Part shown: in pieces, positions 22,469-34,853 of the stretch | Layout: each line of letters opens with the position of its first letter | How positions within the stretch are numbered: the stretch's first letter is position 1 | Assembly: GCA_013399305.1 (NCBI GenBank) | Contig: VXAI01000019.1 | Span: 4,880,802-4,944,801, forward strand | DNA length: 64,000 nucleotides | From: Rostratula benghalensis | Taxonomy: Eukaryota > Chordata > Aves > Charadriiformes > Rostratulidae | Direction: 5' to 3' | The notes under the pieces: model-generated | What the model was told of the DNA's origin: nothing | What the model saw: only the letters and a program-made list of their open reading frames with translations | Databases searched by the model: none | Position numbers and translations under genes: made by a program

Positions 22469-24165
22469 TCATCCACGACGCAACGTTCCAGGTTTTCTCC
22501 CTACGTCTGAGCCTGGCTTCTTTGTCTTTGAAACCAAGTGCCTCTGCTTCTGGAACGGTGCCCGGCTGCGTTGTACAGGATAACAACCAGCCTCCTCCTT
22601 AAGTGGACAAGAAAGCTCTTTACATGCATTAGTCAAGACAAGTTAAAGCTTTAACCCTCTAGTCAAGACAAAAAATTTACCCCCAACATATCTGCCTGAT
22701 GTAATGCACAACCTCACAAATGCACACACACTTCCACAGAGCATTATTTCCTTAATTATTCACTATTTAGCATGGCACTTACCAGTTTTTTACTCGTATT
22801 GATTAAAAAAGAAAGCTTTACTCTCCTTTGTCAGTCCTGAAGAATGCTGCAGACCTGCACGTAACAAACAGCTCTGCTGTGCACTGGATCAAAGTTGTGC
22901 TGCCGCAAACTGTTTATCACAAAATTAGAAGCGGCCGACAAGTTCCTGCAAGCTCATTTTTCATCCTCCCAGTCACCATTTTCGGCTCAAAACAAAGTGA
23001 GCCCTGAAAGCGCGCCAGGCAGAAAAATGTCAAACTGCTCCAAGTGCTGAGAGCCAGAGGAGCTGCTTCGGCTTCTGCTGCTGCTGCTGACAAAGAAGGT
23101 AAGGCTCCGAAGGAGGTCACTGTGTCAGGATCTCACTCCCCGTGCCAGGTTCTCCTTTCCTTGGTGAGGAAACGCTAAGCTCACGCACCGGGAAAACACA
23201 GAAGAAGAGGCAGGAACAGTGTGTGATGAGAAACTCCTCACACTGCTGTTCCACAGAAACCATTTCAGTTGTTTGGGGATTCTCTTTTAAGAGAAGGAAA
23301 CATTTAAAATCGCCTTTGCTGCAGAACTATTTCTAGTCCTGATCTAGCCATCGCAATGGGAAGACTGATAGGCAGAAATGGAGGGGCAACCAAAACCAGG
23401 AGTGCTGCCACAAGGCAATTCTCTAAAGGTTCCTGCATCTGAAGGACTCTGAAATAGTTTGAAGCATGGTAGGCACATAACCCATAAAATCCTGAAACAC
23501 AGCACTCTAGGGCTCACCTGTGTGGTGCTGGAACAGGCAGTTCTCTTAGGCTCTCCCCTAAATGAACATATCTGGTGTTTAGGACTGAATTAAATACAAA
23601 GATGACCACCTGCAAGCCCTGGCCTTACAACTGCCCTGGCAGTGAAAGAGTCAAACCCAGCCTAAAATAGCTGTGTGTGTTTCAAGAGGACAGGTAAATA
23701 GCAGGGTTTCACAACTAACAGACATCACTTTTGTTTACAGGTCTATGGTGGACTGTTATGCAGCAAAGCCACATTATGAAGAGTCTAATTAAAGAGCATG
23801 AAGTAAGCTGGGTGCTTTGCTACACCTGCACTTACACAGTAGCCAAGATCTCAACATTAAAAGCTGGGCTTTTGCTATACACACACTCATCAATTTCTGT
23901 GTTCCCTGAAAGGCCTCATTCCAGGAAATCTTCCTTCAACTTTACAGGAGTTTTGCCTTCCCTGGGGCTGCAGGATCAGCCGCAAAGCCTCTAATGAATC
24001 CAACTTGGCATTCACAATGTTTGGGTCCCCCAGGATCATCCTGTGGAAATTCTGGTTGTTTGTCTGCTAAGCCCACACCCACTTTACAGCAAGGAAACAT
24101 TCCAAGAAGAAAAAACGGCTGTGGGCTTAGAAGTGAATTACAACAGGCACCTACAGCAAGAAAAG

Positions 24166-24184
24166 AAAAAAAAAAAAAAAAAAA
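24166..24184. repeat. Poly-A tract (19 A)
   Basis: Homopolymer within intron 1, bounded by AAAAG on both sides. Confidence 0.9.
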
Positions 24185-25620
24185 GAAAGCTGCAATCTGC
24201 TTTTCCTTTACACCAGACAATGTTCATGCAAAGTTAAATAGCTGGGCTTGTATGCATTTTCACACACGTGCACAAGTTTTTGCAGAAGTTGTCACACTGT
24301 CACCAAAGTTAAAATACTGGCAGGAGAAAGAGAAAGGTAATACCATGACCCGAATACTCTTCTAACAAATTTCTCTAGCACTTGAACCCAAGTTACATAC
24401 TGGGGACCAGCTTGACTTCACTGAGCAGACTACTACAGCTGCACTCTTTGAATGAGACAATTCCTCTTGCACGTGTGACACCTTAGAGAGGCTTGCAATG
24501 CACTGAGTGTGCACACAGCTCCTGTGCACACGCACCTAAGTATGCCTTTACACAAATTCATCAGCTCACAGCACCATTACACACCCCCTTAACCAGAACT
24601 AAGAACAGCAAGAAGAGCCCAATACCTCAGGCAGGGCAGAGAGTAAGAGACCAGCAGTGGGGAAAATGTCTACGGGGTTGTTTAGAAGAGCTGAAGTTGA
24701 GGGATAAACCATCACCAGTGATGTTACTGCAGCAGGACCTTGAAGGAGAAAGGCCTCACCAACATACCATGTGCACTTGCCAATCAAGGCAGCCACTCTG
24801 CTCCTCCACCCCACATCTCCCTCCCCCAGCACATGACAGAAGTTGTTACCGAAACAAAAGCTGCCTTATTGACAGTGTGTGGCATGAACGCACCACATAC
24901 TGCTCTCTGTGCAACTCCACACGTGCACATGCATCCAAATAGCCCAGTACAGAACACAGCACGGCCTGAGATCAGTCTCCACCGCACACTGAGAAAGCAG
25001 ATGATGTAAAGATCCCATTTTCTTCCTTTGCGCGTGCATTGTGCTGGAGCTGAAGGGACTCCTTTGTGAAACTCCGCGTTAGATTGCAGACGTCCTCGAG
25101 CCCTCCTGAGCCAGGGCCTGGGATTCCCTTCCATTGCCACAGCCCTTTCACCATCACCAGAGGAAAACTCCAGAGGAGAAAAGGAACGTGCTCAAATAGG
25201 GGGTGGGCAGAGAACAAAAAAAGGTTAAAAAAAGAACAGAGCCAAAAGATGCCGAGAAGGTTATCACAAGCATGAGAAGATTCAGACTAGCCTGCACCAG
25301 TTTCAGGGGATCCTGGATTTTGAGGATAAATAGGCCATCAGCACTCAGCATTGGGAGCCTGTAGCTGCAGAGACTATAGGGAACATCTAACATTAATGGT
25401 ACTTCTACAAGAACCAACCTCACAAAGCAGGAAGCACCCAAACACCCAGCTGGGAACATAGGAGAAACCAGACTAAGGAACATCCGAAAGAGACAAACTT
25501 ATATTTATTTACGAAATTTCTTCATGCTGCAAATTTTGATGTATTAATGCTCCACAAATAACAACTTCCTTGCAGTATGCTAATGAGTTCCACTTGACTT
25601 ACCTGAACAATTCTCATGGT

Positions 25621-25625
<5 letters not shown>

Positions 25626-25652
<27 letters not shown>
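25626..25652. repeat. Poly-A tract (27 A)
   Basis: Uninterrupted run of A following TCTTT. Likely polymorphic in length and error-prone in assembly. Confidence 0.95.
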
Positions 25653-25654
<2 letters not shown>

Positions 25655-28600
25655 ACTTAAGTAAACTCAAGAGGGAACCTGATCAGGGTATTAAATTCAG
25701 CAATAACCCAACAAGTCATGCCCATCTGGTTTTGTGCTGAAGTTGTCTAGGAACTTAAATACTCGTTTTCTTTTCCCCTCCTGCTGCTTACGCCCCAATG
25801 TATTTGCAGAGAATACACATCTCCCCTTTTAGATCTCATTCCACTGGCCCTAAAAAAAAAGGACACTCTTTTAGCGTTTTTTCACACGCCTGCCCCTCCT
25901 GTAATCTTTTTAGGGGACTGCTCTACATTTACTCCAACACATAACTTTTTTTTTAAAAAAGCAACAACCAGAATTCTGCACCCTGTTGTAGTGCTCCAGC
26001 TAAACTCTCACCTGCATCAGGTAGGAGGAAATTGAAATTTGCATCATTTTAGTGGAAATACCTTGCCCTTTGTATACTACGAATGAAACTTGGTTTTGAA
26101 ACTTGAAGCTGGCACTACATTGGTGGGTCACTGTCACCCCACAACTAAACAACTGGGTCCAGACACCTTTTTTACGCTGCCTACAACTAACAAGTTTGAA
26201 GAGCGTGATCTTGCCCATTAGACTTCAACAGCTCAGTCTGTGGATATGATTAAGGATCTTTTAATTATCCAATTTTTCTTATGCACTTTTTGAGCATCCC
26301 CATTTTATCACAAGGTAAAAAGAGAAACAAAAAACAAATAATACTGTAAATGTTGCCTAATGCTGGACAGAACCATAACCCCTTGCCACACTTGCTAATA
26401 CAACAACCCAGTCAACAGCATTTGAATGAATCCATCATTCCTAACAAGAAAAACAAAGCAACACACAAAATTCCCTCCCCCAAACACCCAGCAGGTAAAA
26501 CAATTGTCTCTTTAGAATTCCACTACTAGAAGAGGTTTAGGGCTTCTTTAAATTATGGCTCACTTTAAAGTATGTGGTATTTTAAACCACCCAGAAGAAT
26601 TCTCTAACAGATTTAATAGCTAGGACCATGGGATGGGAGGGGAGGAGGGTCTGGTGGGGATTTTTTTTTTTTTTTTGCATAGAAACCTGTTACTATTAAA
26701 TGGATTAAATTAACGTTAAAGCTACATTGTCATCAACCACCCCACCCCCTCAAAAACAAAGCCTGCCTGTTTTCTGGCAGCAAACAGTAAATGCAAGGAA
26801 AGATAGATGCATTAAAAAAATCTGACACTAGAGAAGATTTGGCAAGAGAGTGAACACACAAAAAACAAAAGGGAAAAAAAAAAAAAAAAGCAATGATAAA
26901 GCTAGATGTTTTCTTTTAGGGTGAAAATTTCATAGAGGCAAAGAGAAATATTCCTCTGCAAACACTCCTGAAAGCAGAGAATGTGGCTGTTGAAACACAA
27001 CAATCATCCTGCCTCGGCCACATGTTCTTCACTATCCTCTCCAGTTTCGCCAGAACACATTTTCAGAGGTGCTGGGGAGGCTGCAGCAAACCTTCAGCAA
27101 GAGTCTGGTCAGCAGCTACAATGCTTGGAAGTTGAAGGGATGATCAGCTGAACAACCCAGCGACACAGCACACCCTCTCTCATTTATATTGGCTGCTGTA
27201 ACCACAGAAGGATTTTCATCCCAAAGATGACACTGTGGTGGTTACAGCTCTTCAAACAAATAGCGATGACTGGCAGATAACTTCAGGTTAAAATAAGAAC
27301 CTGCAACACTGAACACAAGTCCCATGGTACTGCAGCAGCCTTTAGCAGCCCAGTTTTTCCTGGCCAGGAGAGAACTGATGAAAAGGCCAGGCATGGAATC
27401 AATTAAAATAGTGACAAAGTGGTTTTAAAAAGAAAAGGTTAGACACTCCGAAGACTTAGCAGTTGAGAGTTTAATGGTCATTTTTTTCCCCCTATGCTGG
27501 AAAGCAAAGCTTTCACTATAGCTGGAGTAGATTTAACATGATGTATTTTAATGCTCATGAAATCAAAATATCTTACAACCTAACACGTGAAGTAGATAAA
27601 CTAGGATATTCTGTCCCTACGCTCTACCTGGGTGGGATAGATGTAGTGGCCCCCGTTTCCCACAACGGCTCAAAATACTTTCAAATCCTGTCCTTCGGTC
27701 TCCCCTGTGTGGGGATGAGCTGAGAGGATGGGAACACGGGGGAAAAGCCCATGACACAACAGCTCATCAGATCTCCTGCCTCCCTCCTGCTGGCCAAGCA
27801 CCCTAGAGGAAACACTAGAAAGCCAACTGCACCCACTGCCCTGAGCCTATGCTGCATCTGAAAGGAGAACGCCCTTCTTCCAGACAAACCCAGTTCTTTC
27901 ACAATCCTCAAGGACTGGCAGATTTTCATGTCATCTCCCAATTGGTATGACTCTCAGCAAAGGCAGCAATCAAAAAGTACCTCCTCGAATAAAGGGCCGT
28001 ACCCTGCACCAGAGGCTCCCACAATTAAACAACTCACTAGATTAAATGTGTTTCCTCCTCTCCATTTCACGTGGTTTTTGCTTCTTAATTTTATTGAGCA
28101 CTCATTTTATTACAGGAAGCAGTAAACCAAAACCAACAACAGGCATTTTACTACTATTACAACAGCAACACCTCCTTACCTCCTGGCTCTTTCCTTTTTT
28201 AAGTGAAATTTCAGAAATCTCCCCGTACATGAGCCATAAAACTGAACACGGTATCCAAAACACGGATGAAGTTATCAATTTCACACACAGACCTTTCTGG
28301 CGTGACTTCTTACATATATCTCCCAATTCAGACAGTCTTACAACTAGGCTTTTAAATACCAGCCCCCACTCCTCTAACATGCTCACCGCTGTCTCCAGCA
28401 ACGTGCAGACCATACTCCTAAAAAAAAAAAAAAAAGAAACCTAGCACATTTGAGTGCTATTTTGCCATTGTTCACTGTGTTGCTGATGTCACTATTTTGG
28501 GGAATTGCTCAGCTGTTTCACTCAGCTGCTCTGAAGTCCTCCTCAGCAGCCGTAATGAACCTGAACAACTGTGGTCTGACAGATAGGGTTACCACTTCAT

Positions 28601-31600
28601 TATCCATTCCATCCCTCAGATTTCTAATATAGCTATTAAACACCAAACATTTGGTATTGATCTCTGCTGCACAGGATACTCTTAACCCTTTCCAGGGACC
28701 AGAACTGGCCATTATTCTTTTTTTTTTTCCCCTCTCTCCTCTGTATTCTGAGCAGAGCTCGACAAGACTTTTCTCTTGGACTTCCACCAAGCGTTTGTAG
28801 AGCATTAGAGCGTGGAAGAGTCCTTGTGCTCCCCAAGTGTCGCTATGACCCAGTTTTCTGAAAGATGAGAGCACATAAAAATAGTTGTGTCTTTGCCCTC
28901 TAATTCAGTACAGAGAGACCTAAATTAGGACATAAAGACTGGGTTCCTGAGACGATCTCAGGAGCTGATGATGATCTCAACTTACATTGAACCAAAAGGG
29001 TAACAAAAGGAGAAATTTGGGATAACTTAAAAAAATTTGGCAAATAACCACTAGACACAGAGAGAAAATAAGATATAACAAAATTTTGAGATCAAAGCAT
29101 CGGTGATGTATAAATCCACGCTCTGACTGACTGCATTTTATGCCATAGTGATAATATTTTCTCAACGCACACTAAAATAACAACAACAGCAAGAAAAAGT
29201 CATTCCTTATTTTGTCATGATGCTGTCATTCCTTATTCTGCACCATAAGAAAAAAGGGGTTACAGTTATTGCCATATTCTTTCAACGAGCTACCCCCCAC
29301 AGGCAGTGCCTTAACTCACCCAGACCTTACAGGTCCAAGGGCACACGACTCCCATTCAGAAGAGTAAAAAGTGTCTGCAGAGCCCGGGCTTGACATGGCT
29401 GTATCTGCTTCAAAAGCATTTCTGATCAACAGCAAAAACTGCAAAGCACATGGTAAAGGGGATGGTGCATGCCCCTCTCCTCACCTGGCTACCCTCTCTG
29501 GGAGGCTGGGACTGCAGGGGGTCTCAGTAGCCTTAAAAAGCATTTTTGAAGCCTCTGCTGTTCCTCCTGCCTGTTTATAGAGCTGACGTAGGGGTTACTT
29601 AAAGAAAAAATAGGCTATAAAGATTGAATTAGCAGCAGTAGAAGACTGAAGAGAAAAAAACAAGAAACAATAATATACCAAAAAAACACAGGAAAGGTTA
29701 AAAGGAAAAGCAAGGAAAGAGATTATTTTTGTTTGATTCGTAAAGCAGGCGATGCAGCATATGTGATGTTAATGATGAAAGACTTGTTAAAAGAATCCAA
29801 ATGCTTAGCGGGGCTAAACGGAAGCAGGAATAATAACCAAATGGTAAGAAATAAAATTAGTACCTCCAGCTGTAGGAAAGCTGGGAAAATAGAAGGCCCT
29901 ACAGGACTGCTGGAATAAGCAAAGTGGGAACGGCTGTGTGTTCAGTGAAGACTGAGGTGAACAAAAGGACAGTTGTCTTGAGAAGGTCGATCTGCATGTG
30001 CATCGCATCCGCCCGGTGCTCACCTTTGTTTTGTTTTCTTGACCTTCACTCTGTGTCACACAAAGGATTCAGTGAAAGCCTCCGTTCAAAATCTCAATTA
30101 AAAGCCTGAAAGAATCAAGACATCTTGGGCTGCAGGCCAAAGCCTAAGCCCAAGTGCCAGCCACCCAGCAGAGGGAGCATCCCCAGCAGCTCTGGCCAAG
30201 GCAATCTGCCTTCTCCTTTGTGTGAGCCCTCCCAGTATCTGGGACAGGTGGAAAAACTCAAAAATAAAACGTTTAACATGTTCTCCAAAGGGTTGCTCCT
30301 AAGCTTTTATGGTGAAAGATCAAAGCTATGGGAAGGCTGGGAGGTTACCGGACAGTGAAGGAAGTTGAGAGTAAATTAATGTTGTGCATATTAATAAGGC
30401 ACACATGCAACATCACTCCACTGAGGGACCATGCTAATGGTTTGAGGAGTTTTGAACAAAAACACGTGAAAGCAATTAAGCATGTCATCACTAATGCTGT
30501 CTTTAAAAGTGCTATGCTGCTTTGGAAGAAACTCTTCAAAACAGACATGCACATGTAGTCTCCTAGAGAGAAGGTGTAATCCACAAGAATTTACAGGGCT
30601 GCCCAAAGTGCATTCTGCATGCCATGTGTGGCCCACAACACCTCTGCATGATGCTTGTGTTATTTCTCTTTAAATTGTGGTATTTTATTTTAATTCTGGT
30701 ACGACATTTAATTGAGGTGTTGCTATGTAGATTTGTGTCCCGAACTGGATGCTGTATCACCATCTGAACACAATCCAGGGAACATCTGTGTAACAGAATT
30801 AAGATGGAAACTCAAGACTGGTTTAAAAGTCTAATTTACTGCCAAAATTATCTTGGTGTAATTACACCTATGTAAATCCCTGTTTATTCTGGGGTACGAG
30901 AACTTTTTTAAAGCTGATTTAGCTTATACAACTTCCAAAAGGTATATCAATGGGGGCAGTTGCACATGCATAATCTTGCTAAATTTGTCTGCATGACCTT
31001 TCATATTATGCATTAAAAAGGTTAAAATTAAAAACAGAATAATCAATAGTAAAAATAAAATACAAATTTTATTAGAGGCAACAATATGTCTTTCTGTTGT
31101 TCAATCACATGCTCCCTATTCAAAAAGTAAATGTCCAAAGGAATTATCCTTTTCTTTTAGTAGTATTTTTTTCTGGGTTCCAATAGCTTCACTCTTGAGA
31201 AGATTTCCACTGACATGCAGAGTTGCAAGTACTATTTCTCTAAAACTTCCTGTTATGGTGAAAGGCAGAGATATTAAAGGAGCCAAATTTGGTTCCTACT
31301 GCCATATGTTGTTTCTAATAGTTCACAGCTTGAGTTTCAAAACCGATGTAGATTTGCACTTCCCTTTATCTCCATCGAGTGCTGCTGTACTCTCAGTACT
31401 TCTGAAAAGCAGGAGTTACTTAGGAACCTAATTTTAGACACTCATTTCTGGAAGATGGCATAAAAATGTGCACACAGACTTGAACCCAAGAAGAATACAG
31501 GTACATAAGCTATTTGAGAATATCTGAAAGCCTTGCCTTGAAGTTATGCATCTCCGTGCTTCCTTCTGCAAGACCCTAAAATGTTACTTTAGGGCATAAA

Positions 31601-33589
31601 GGTCTGAATGTGATTTACAAGTTTAATGACTTCTGATGGAAGTTTTCACATAATTAGTGTTTCAAAGAAAAATTTTGTGTTTGCAAAATTATATTCCTAA
31701 ACTGAAGAAGAATAAAAGAGGGATACGGAGTAAGGAGTTCTTGGTTTTAGAGAAAATAATTCTGGTCTTCAGAGTCATTTCCTTATTACACTTCTGGAGA
31801 CGGAGGATGAGAAAGCCTCGCGTAGCTTCCCAGTGACATTTTCCTCCTGATAACATAACTTCTTTCAAGGGAAGGAATAACCTTGCCAAACACAATCACC
31901 TTAAGTTTTCCTGTCATACACAGCCTCTGACTGTATCATCCATCACCTACACAGACAGACATTATGCAAGCCCTTTTGCCAGATACTGCTCCTTAGGAAG
32001 TGCTTGCAGAACACAAACCAGAAATCCATTAATTCCCCGGGCCTCCTCCTAAAGCTGTGTCTTCCACCAACAGTGAAGTCACTGTCCTGGCTTTGTGATA
32101 TCACAGCATTCTCCGTAGCAACAGCCTATGAGGTCACAAATAAAGGATTATCACTTTGCTGCAGGATTAAGGGAACTAAGAAGCTGGTCTGTCAGAAAGA
32201 TGGGTTTTGCTTCAAATAATGGGAATTAGGAGAATGCTGAAAATAAATGGGTTGTAAACTGTCTTTGTCTGGCATGCACCCTTCTTTCAGTAATACTGTA
32301 AAATAAGATACTGCATTGACAGCTCCTAAGTAACTGAGTGAACTGCAGGCTGCCTCTTGAGCTATTATATGGGAGCTAAATCCTGAAACAACTTCCACAT
32401 GTCTTGACTCCTCAGTCATTTGATTTTGCAAGTGCAGACAACAGTCAGACCATTCTCCTCAAATTGTGTCTGCTGGTTCATTCACACACGTTCAAAGCTG
32501 GCAACAAGTTCCAGAAAGTAACAAACAAACAAAAAATAAAATAGAAAAGGAAGCCTGGAAACATCTTGCTTTAGCTCATCCTACCGTTCAAGCAAGGATT
32601 TATGAAGAAGATTCCAAACTAAAAGTCTATGTTCCTAAGAAAGATTGAAAAAAATATGCATTGTAAGTTACAGTGCTTTAAATACTTGTTTAAAATGCAA
32701 GAAACAGTGATTATTCAGAAGAACCTTCCACAAAACACTTGCAGTCACAGGAATCTTTACCACAAAATTATTAGAATAAAGCACCACTACAAATAATTTC
32801 ATTTCACTCTTAGTAGATCATCTTTTTTCAACAATATCCGAATTTACTTCCCAACAAATACCCTGCTTCAAAGTTTTGTAAAATACAGAAGTCCAGAACC
32901 TGTTTGAAACCATTCCAAAACTTCTACCTCCCCACTTCCCCACCACGGAGCAAATCAAGAACAGCACAAATGTTACCACCCGACAACCGCTTACTGGCCC
33001 CTCAAGGAACCACTGAAGATTCCATGCAACTATCCAGAGCATAAATTAAAAGTTCATTTGGTTTCAGCTTTTAAAGGGAGTTTAGTTCATCAGGGGAAGG
33101 GGGAATGCAAGGAAGGATGATACCAGGTGAGAAAAGACTTGCTATGTTATTCACAGACATCCTATGCCCCATGCATGCTTGCACATGAAAATACTTTTCC
33201 CATATTTTTGAAGCAACTGCCCACTTTTCCAGATGCCTGACAACTCAGGCCACCTGATGCCTGGAAACTAGCTATGGCATGCATATAGACTCATCTCACA
33301 TGTGCAGCAAGTCCAACAGATCAGGTGTACCATGTATGCATAATTTATCTGTCAGGGACTGTCCCAGATTTTAAGATTGAGATCTAAAAATCTTAGAATA
33401 GCCTGGTTTGTAATTTGCAACCTGAGCTGTGATGCAGCCATAAAGCAGTTGTACAGCCTGAGAGCATCTTGCAACTTCAGGAAAATTTTGAGTAAGGGCC
33501 TGCTTGAGGCCCTACTAGAACCGGTAGGAGAGACTTCCAGCATTTTAAGTGTAGGCACTAATGCAAATTTCCATTCTAGGACTGGAAGA

Positions 33590-33779
33590 AAAACTGGTTG
33601 CCCAGAGAAACTGTGGATGCTTTATCCCTGTGGAGGGGTTCAAGGCCAGGCTGGATGGGGCTTTGAGCAACCTGGTCTGGTGGGAGTCATAGGAGATATC
33701 TCTGCCTATGGCAGGGGGCTTGGAATGAGATGATCTTTAAAGCCCCTTCCAACCCAAACCACTCCATGATTCTATGATC
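33590..33779 (+). mobile_element. CR1 LINE 3' fragment (ATTCTATG-tail type)
   Basis: The sequence runs CTGGTTGCCCAGAGAAACTGTGGATGC, GGTTCAAGGCCAGGCTGGATGGGGCTTTGAGCAACCTGGTCT, a diverged GGCAGGGGGCTTGGAATGAGATGATCTTTAAAG, CCCCTTCCAACCCAAACC and ATGATTCTATGATC. In the subfamily this resembles, the first segment normally reads TTGCCCAGAGAGGTTGTGGATGCC. The 5' side is truncated. It lies antisense to STOX2, about 0.5 kb from the CpG island on the gene-proximal side. Confidence 0.93.
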
Positions 33780-34463
33780 AGAGAACTCTGCAGTAGATCA
33801 CCAAGACTTCACCTAGAGTCCCACCCACCAGTCTGGAAAAATTAAATCTCTATTTTACAGTTAGATAACTGTTACAAACATTAAGAAGAACTAACACAGG
33901 CAGGCTGATAAGTCATTTCACAGTGTTTTAAGCATACGTTGAAATTTTGTAACCTATTTTAAAACTTATTTATTTCTCTGTCCTCCAGTACCAACAATAA
34001 AGAATTTCCAAGGAAGTGCACAGATATACCAGATTTACTCGCTCTGTCACTAACCTCTACAGTTTTCTAGGCCTGTAAATAACGGCTGAAGCCAGCCCTG
34101 CTGTAAGACACTACGGCCTTCAAATGGACCACAGCCAGATCTGATCCGGGCCGTCCCTTCAAACCTTCAGGGATGTGAAACACACGGCCTTTACTAAACC
34201 GGCAATATTTTAGTCTCTTGCTAGAGCGTAACACACGTTCCACCCCCCAGCTAATCCCGAATACAAAAGCAAAAGCACCACCCAGCTCCCCGGGGGGGAA
34301 GGATGAGCAGCCCTGCCGGTACAACCGGCCCGCCCGCCAACCGACCGACCCCGCTCAGCTCAACGCAACCCCCCGGCTCCCCACGCTGCCGATGGACGAC
34401 TTTATGGGGCAGCAAAGCAGGTAATTAAATCAATCGGGGGGCGGTGGGGGAAAAAAAGCGCTC

Positions 34464-34472
34464 CCCCGCCCC
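34464..34472 (-). promoter_or_regulatory. Sp1/KLF GC box
   Basis: CCCCGCCCC on the plus strand (GGGGCGGGG on the minus strand), inside the CpG island. Lies downstream of the proposed minus-strand exon. Confidence 0.5.
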
Positions 34473-34505
34473 GGCTCGGCTCGGCCCGGCGCGGCGACGC
34501 GGTAC

Positions 34506-34600
34506 CTCAGCGGCTGCACCTCCCGGCGGCGCTGAGGCGCGGCCGCCCCGCCCCGTCCCGGCATGCTCCGCGGCGGCAGGGCGGGGGGGGAAGGTAACCA
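34506..34600 (-). other. STOX2: Candidate alternative non-coding first exon of STOX2
   Basis: On the minus strand, GC-rich sequence downstream of the X-box ends in CTGAG|GTACCG, a fair 5' splice site with the donor GT at 34505-34504. Joined to the exon at 15679, the STOX2 frame reads TGC-AGC-CGC-TGA before GGT-GAT, so this exon cannot extend the STOX2 protein. It would act as 5' UTR, with translation starting at the Met encoded at 15661-15659. The start coordinate is a guess, since no transcription start can be read from sequence. Confidence 0.3.
34546..34554 (-). promoter_or_regulatory. Sp1/KLF GC box
   Basis: A second CCCCGCCCC (GGGGCGGGG on the minus strand), about 40 bp gene-proximal of the X-box and consistent with a core-promoter position. 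Confidence 0.5.
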
Positions 34601-34607
34601 TGGCAAC
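34594..34607. promoter_or_regulatory. Perfect RFX X-box (GTAACC-AT-GGCAAC)
   Basis: GTAACCATGGCAAC matches the RFX-family consensus GTNRCC-(0-3N)-RGYAAC at every defined base. Two more GGCAAC half-sites follow at 34615-34620 and 34654-34659. RFX factors are established regulators of ciliary and MHC class II genes. Location inside a CpG island makes occupancy plausible. The ATG inside the motif also opens a plus-strand ORF, which I attribute to the motif itself. Confidence 0.6.
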
Positions 34608-34811
34608 GCGTGGCGGCAACGTGCGCGGCCTTCTGCCCAGCATCTCCCTTCCTGGCAACGCTTCAGGACCGACACCCCCCAAAAAACAAAAACAAGGAAG
34701 AAAAGCAACTATTCACCTGTAGCTCGAAGGTGCGAGGTTACCCACACCTTTGCACGATGGGTTTTGAAGTTTTCAACCCAAACCGGGGGGTGGCATTTTG
34801 CCTCGGTGAAG

Positions 34812-34853
34812 CCCCCCCCCCCCCCNNNNNNNNNNCCCCCCCCCCCCCCCCCC
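34812..34853. repeat. Poly-C tract interrupted by assembly gap (10 N at 34826-34835)
   Basis: Fourteen C, ten N and eighteen C. The true homopolymer length is unknown. On the minus strand this is a poly-G run about 200 bp upstream of the X-box. Such G-strings are prone to quadruplex or triplex structure and to sequencing failure. Confidence 0.95.

Larger units (their letters stand above)
15680..34300 (-). other. STOX2 intron 1, gene-proximal part: no gene recognised
   Basis: About 18.6 kb of AT-rich, mostly unique sequence. It holds several long poly-A tracts on the plus strand (22004-22029, 22433-22468, 24166-24184, 25626-25652), a T-run near 26660-26676, a (CTG)n run near 23070-23088, one CR1 copy (about 33590-33779) and short perfect hairpins such as 20078-20098. 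ORFs up to 149 codons (24493-24942 +) have no recognisable domain, signal peptide or codon pattern and are considered chance. No exon, RNA gene or CpG island was found. Confidence 0.7.
34310..34665. promoter_or_regulatory. CpG island, candidate internal STOX2 promoter
   Basis: Against AT-rich flanks this block is abruptly GC- and CpG-rich, densest at 34455-34620. It has two CCCCGCCCC Sp1-type boxes (34464-34472, 34546-34554), a perfect 14-bp RFX X-box (34594-34607) and two further GGCAAC half-sites. No TATA box is clear, as usual for CpG-island promoters. In vertebrates, islands like this usually mark transcription starts. Since no other gene is visible, it most simply serves an alternative STOX2 first exon on the minus strand, a divergent non-coding RNA on the plus strand, or both. 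Confidence 0.6.

Noticed and set aside
24493..24942. 149-codon plus-strand ORF, longest outside STOX2
   Set aside because: Composition looks like translated intron (CACA- and CTCC-derived His/Ser/Pro). No recognised domain and no promoter motif upstream.
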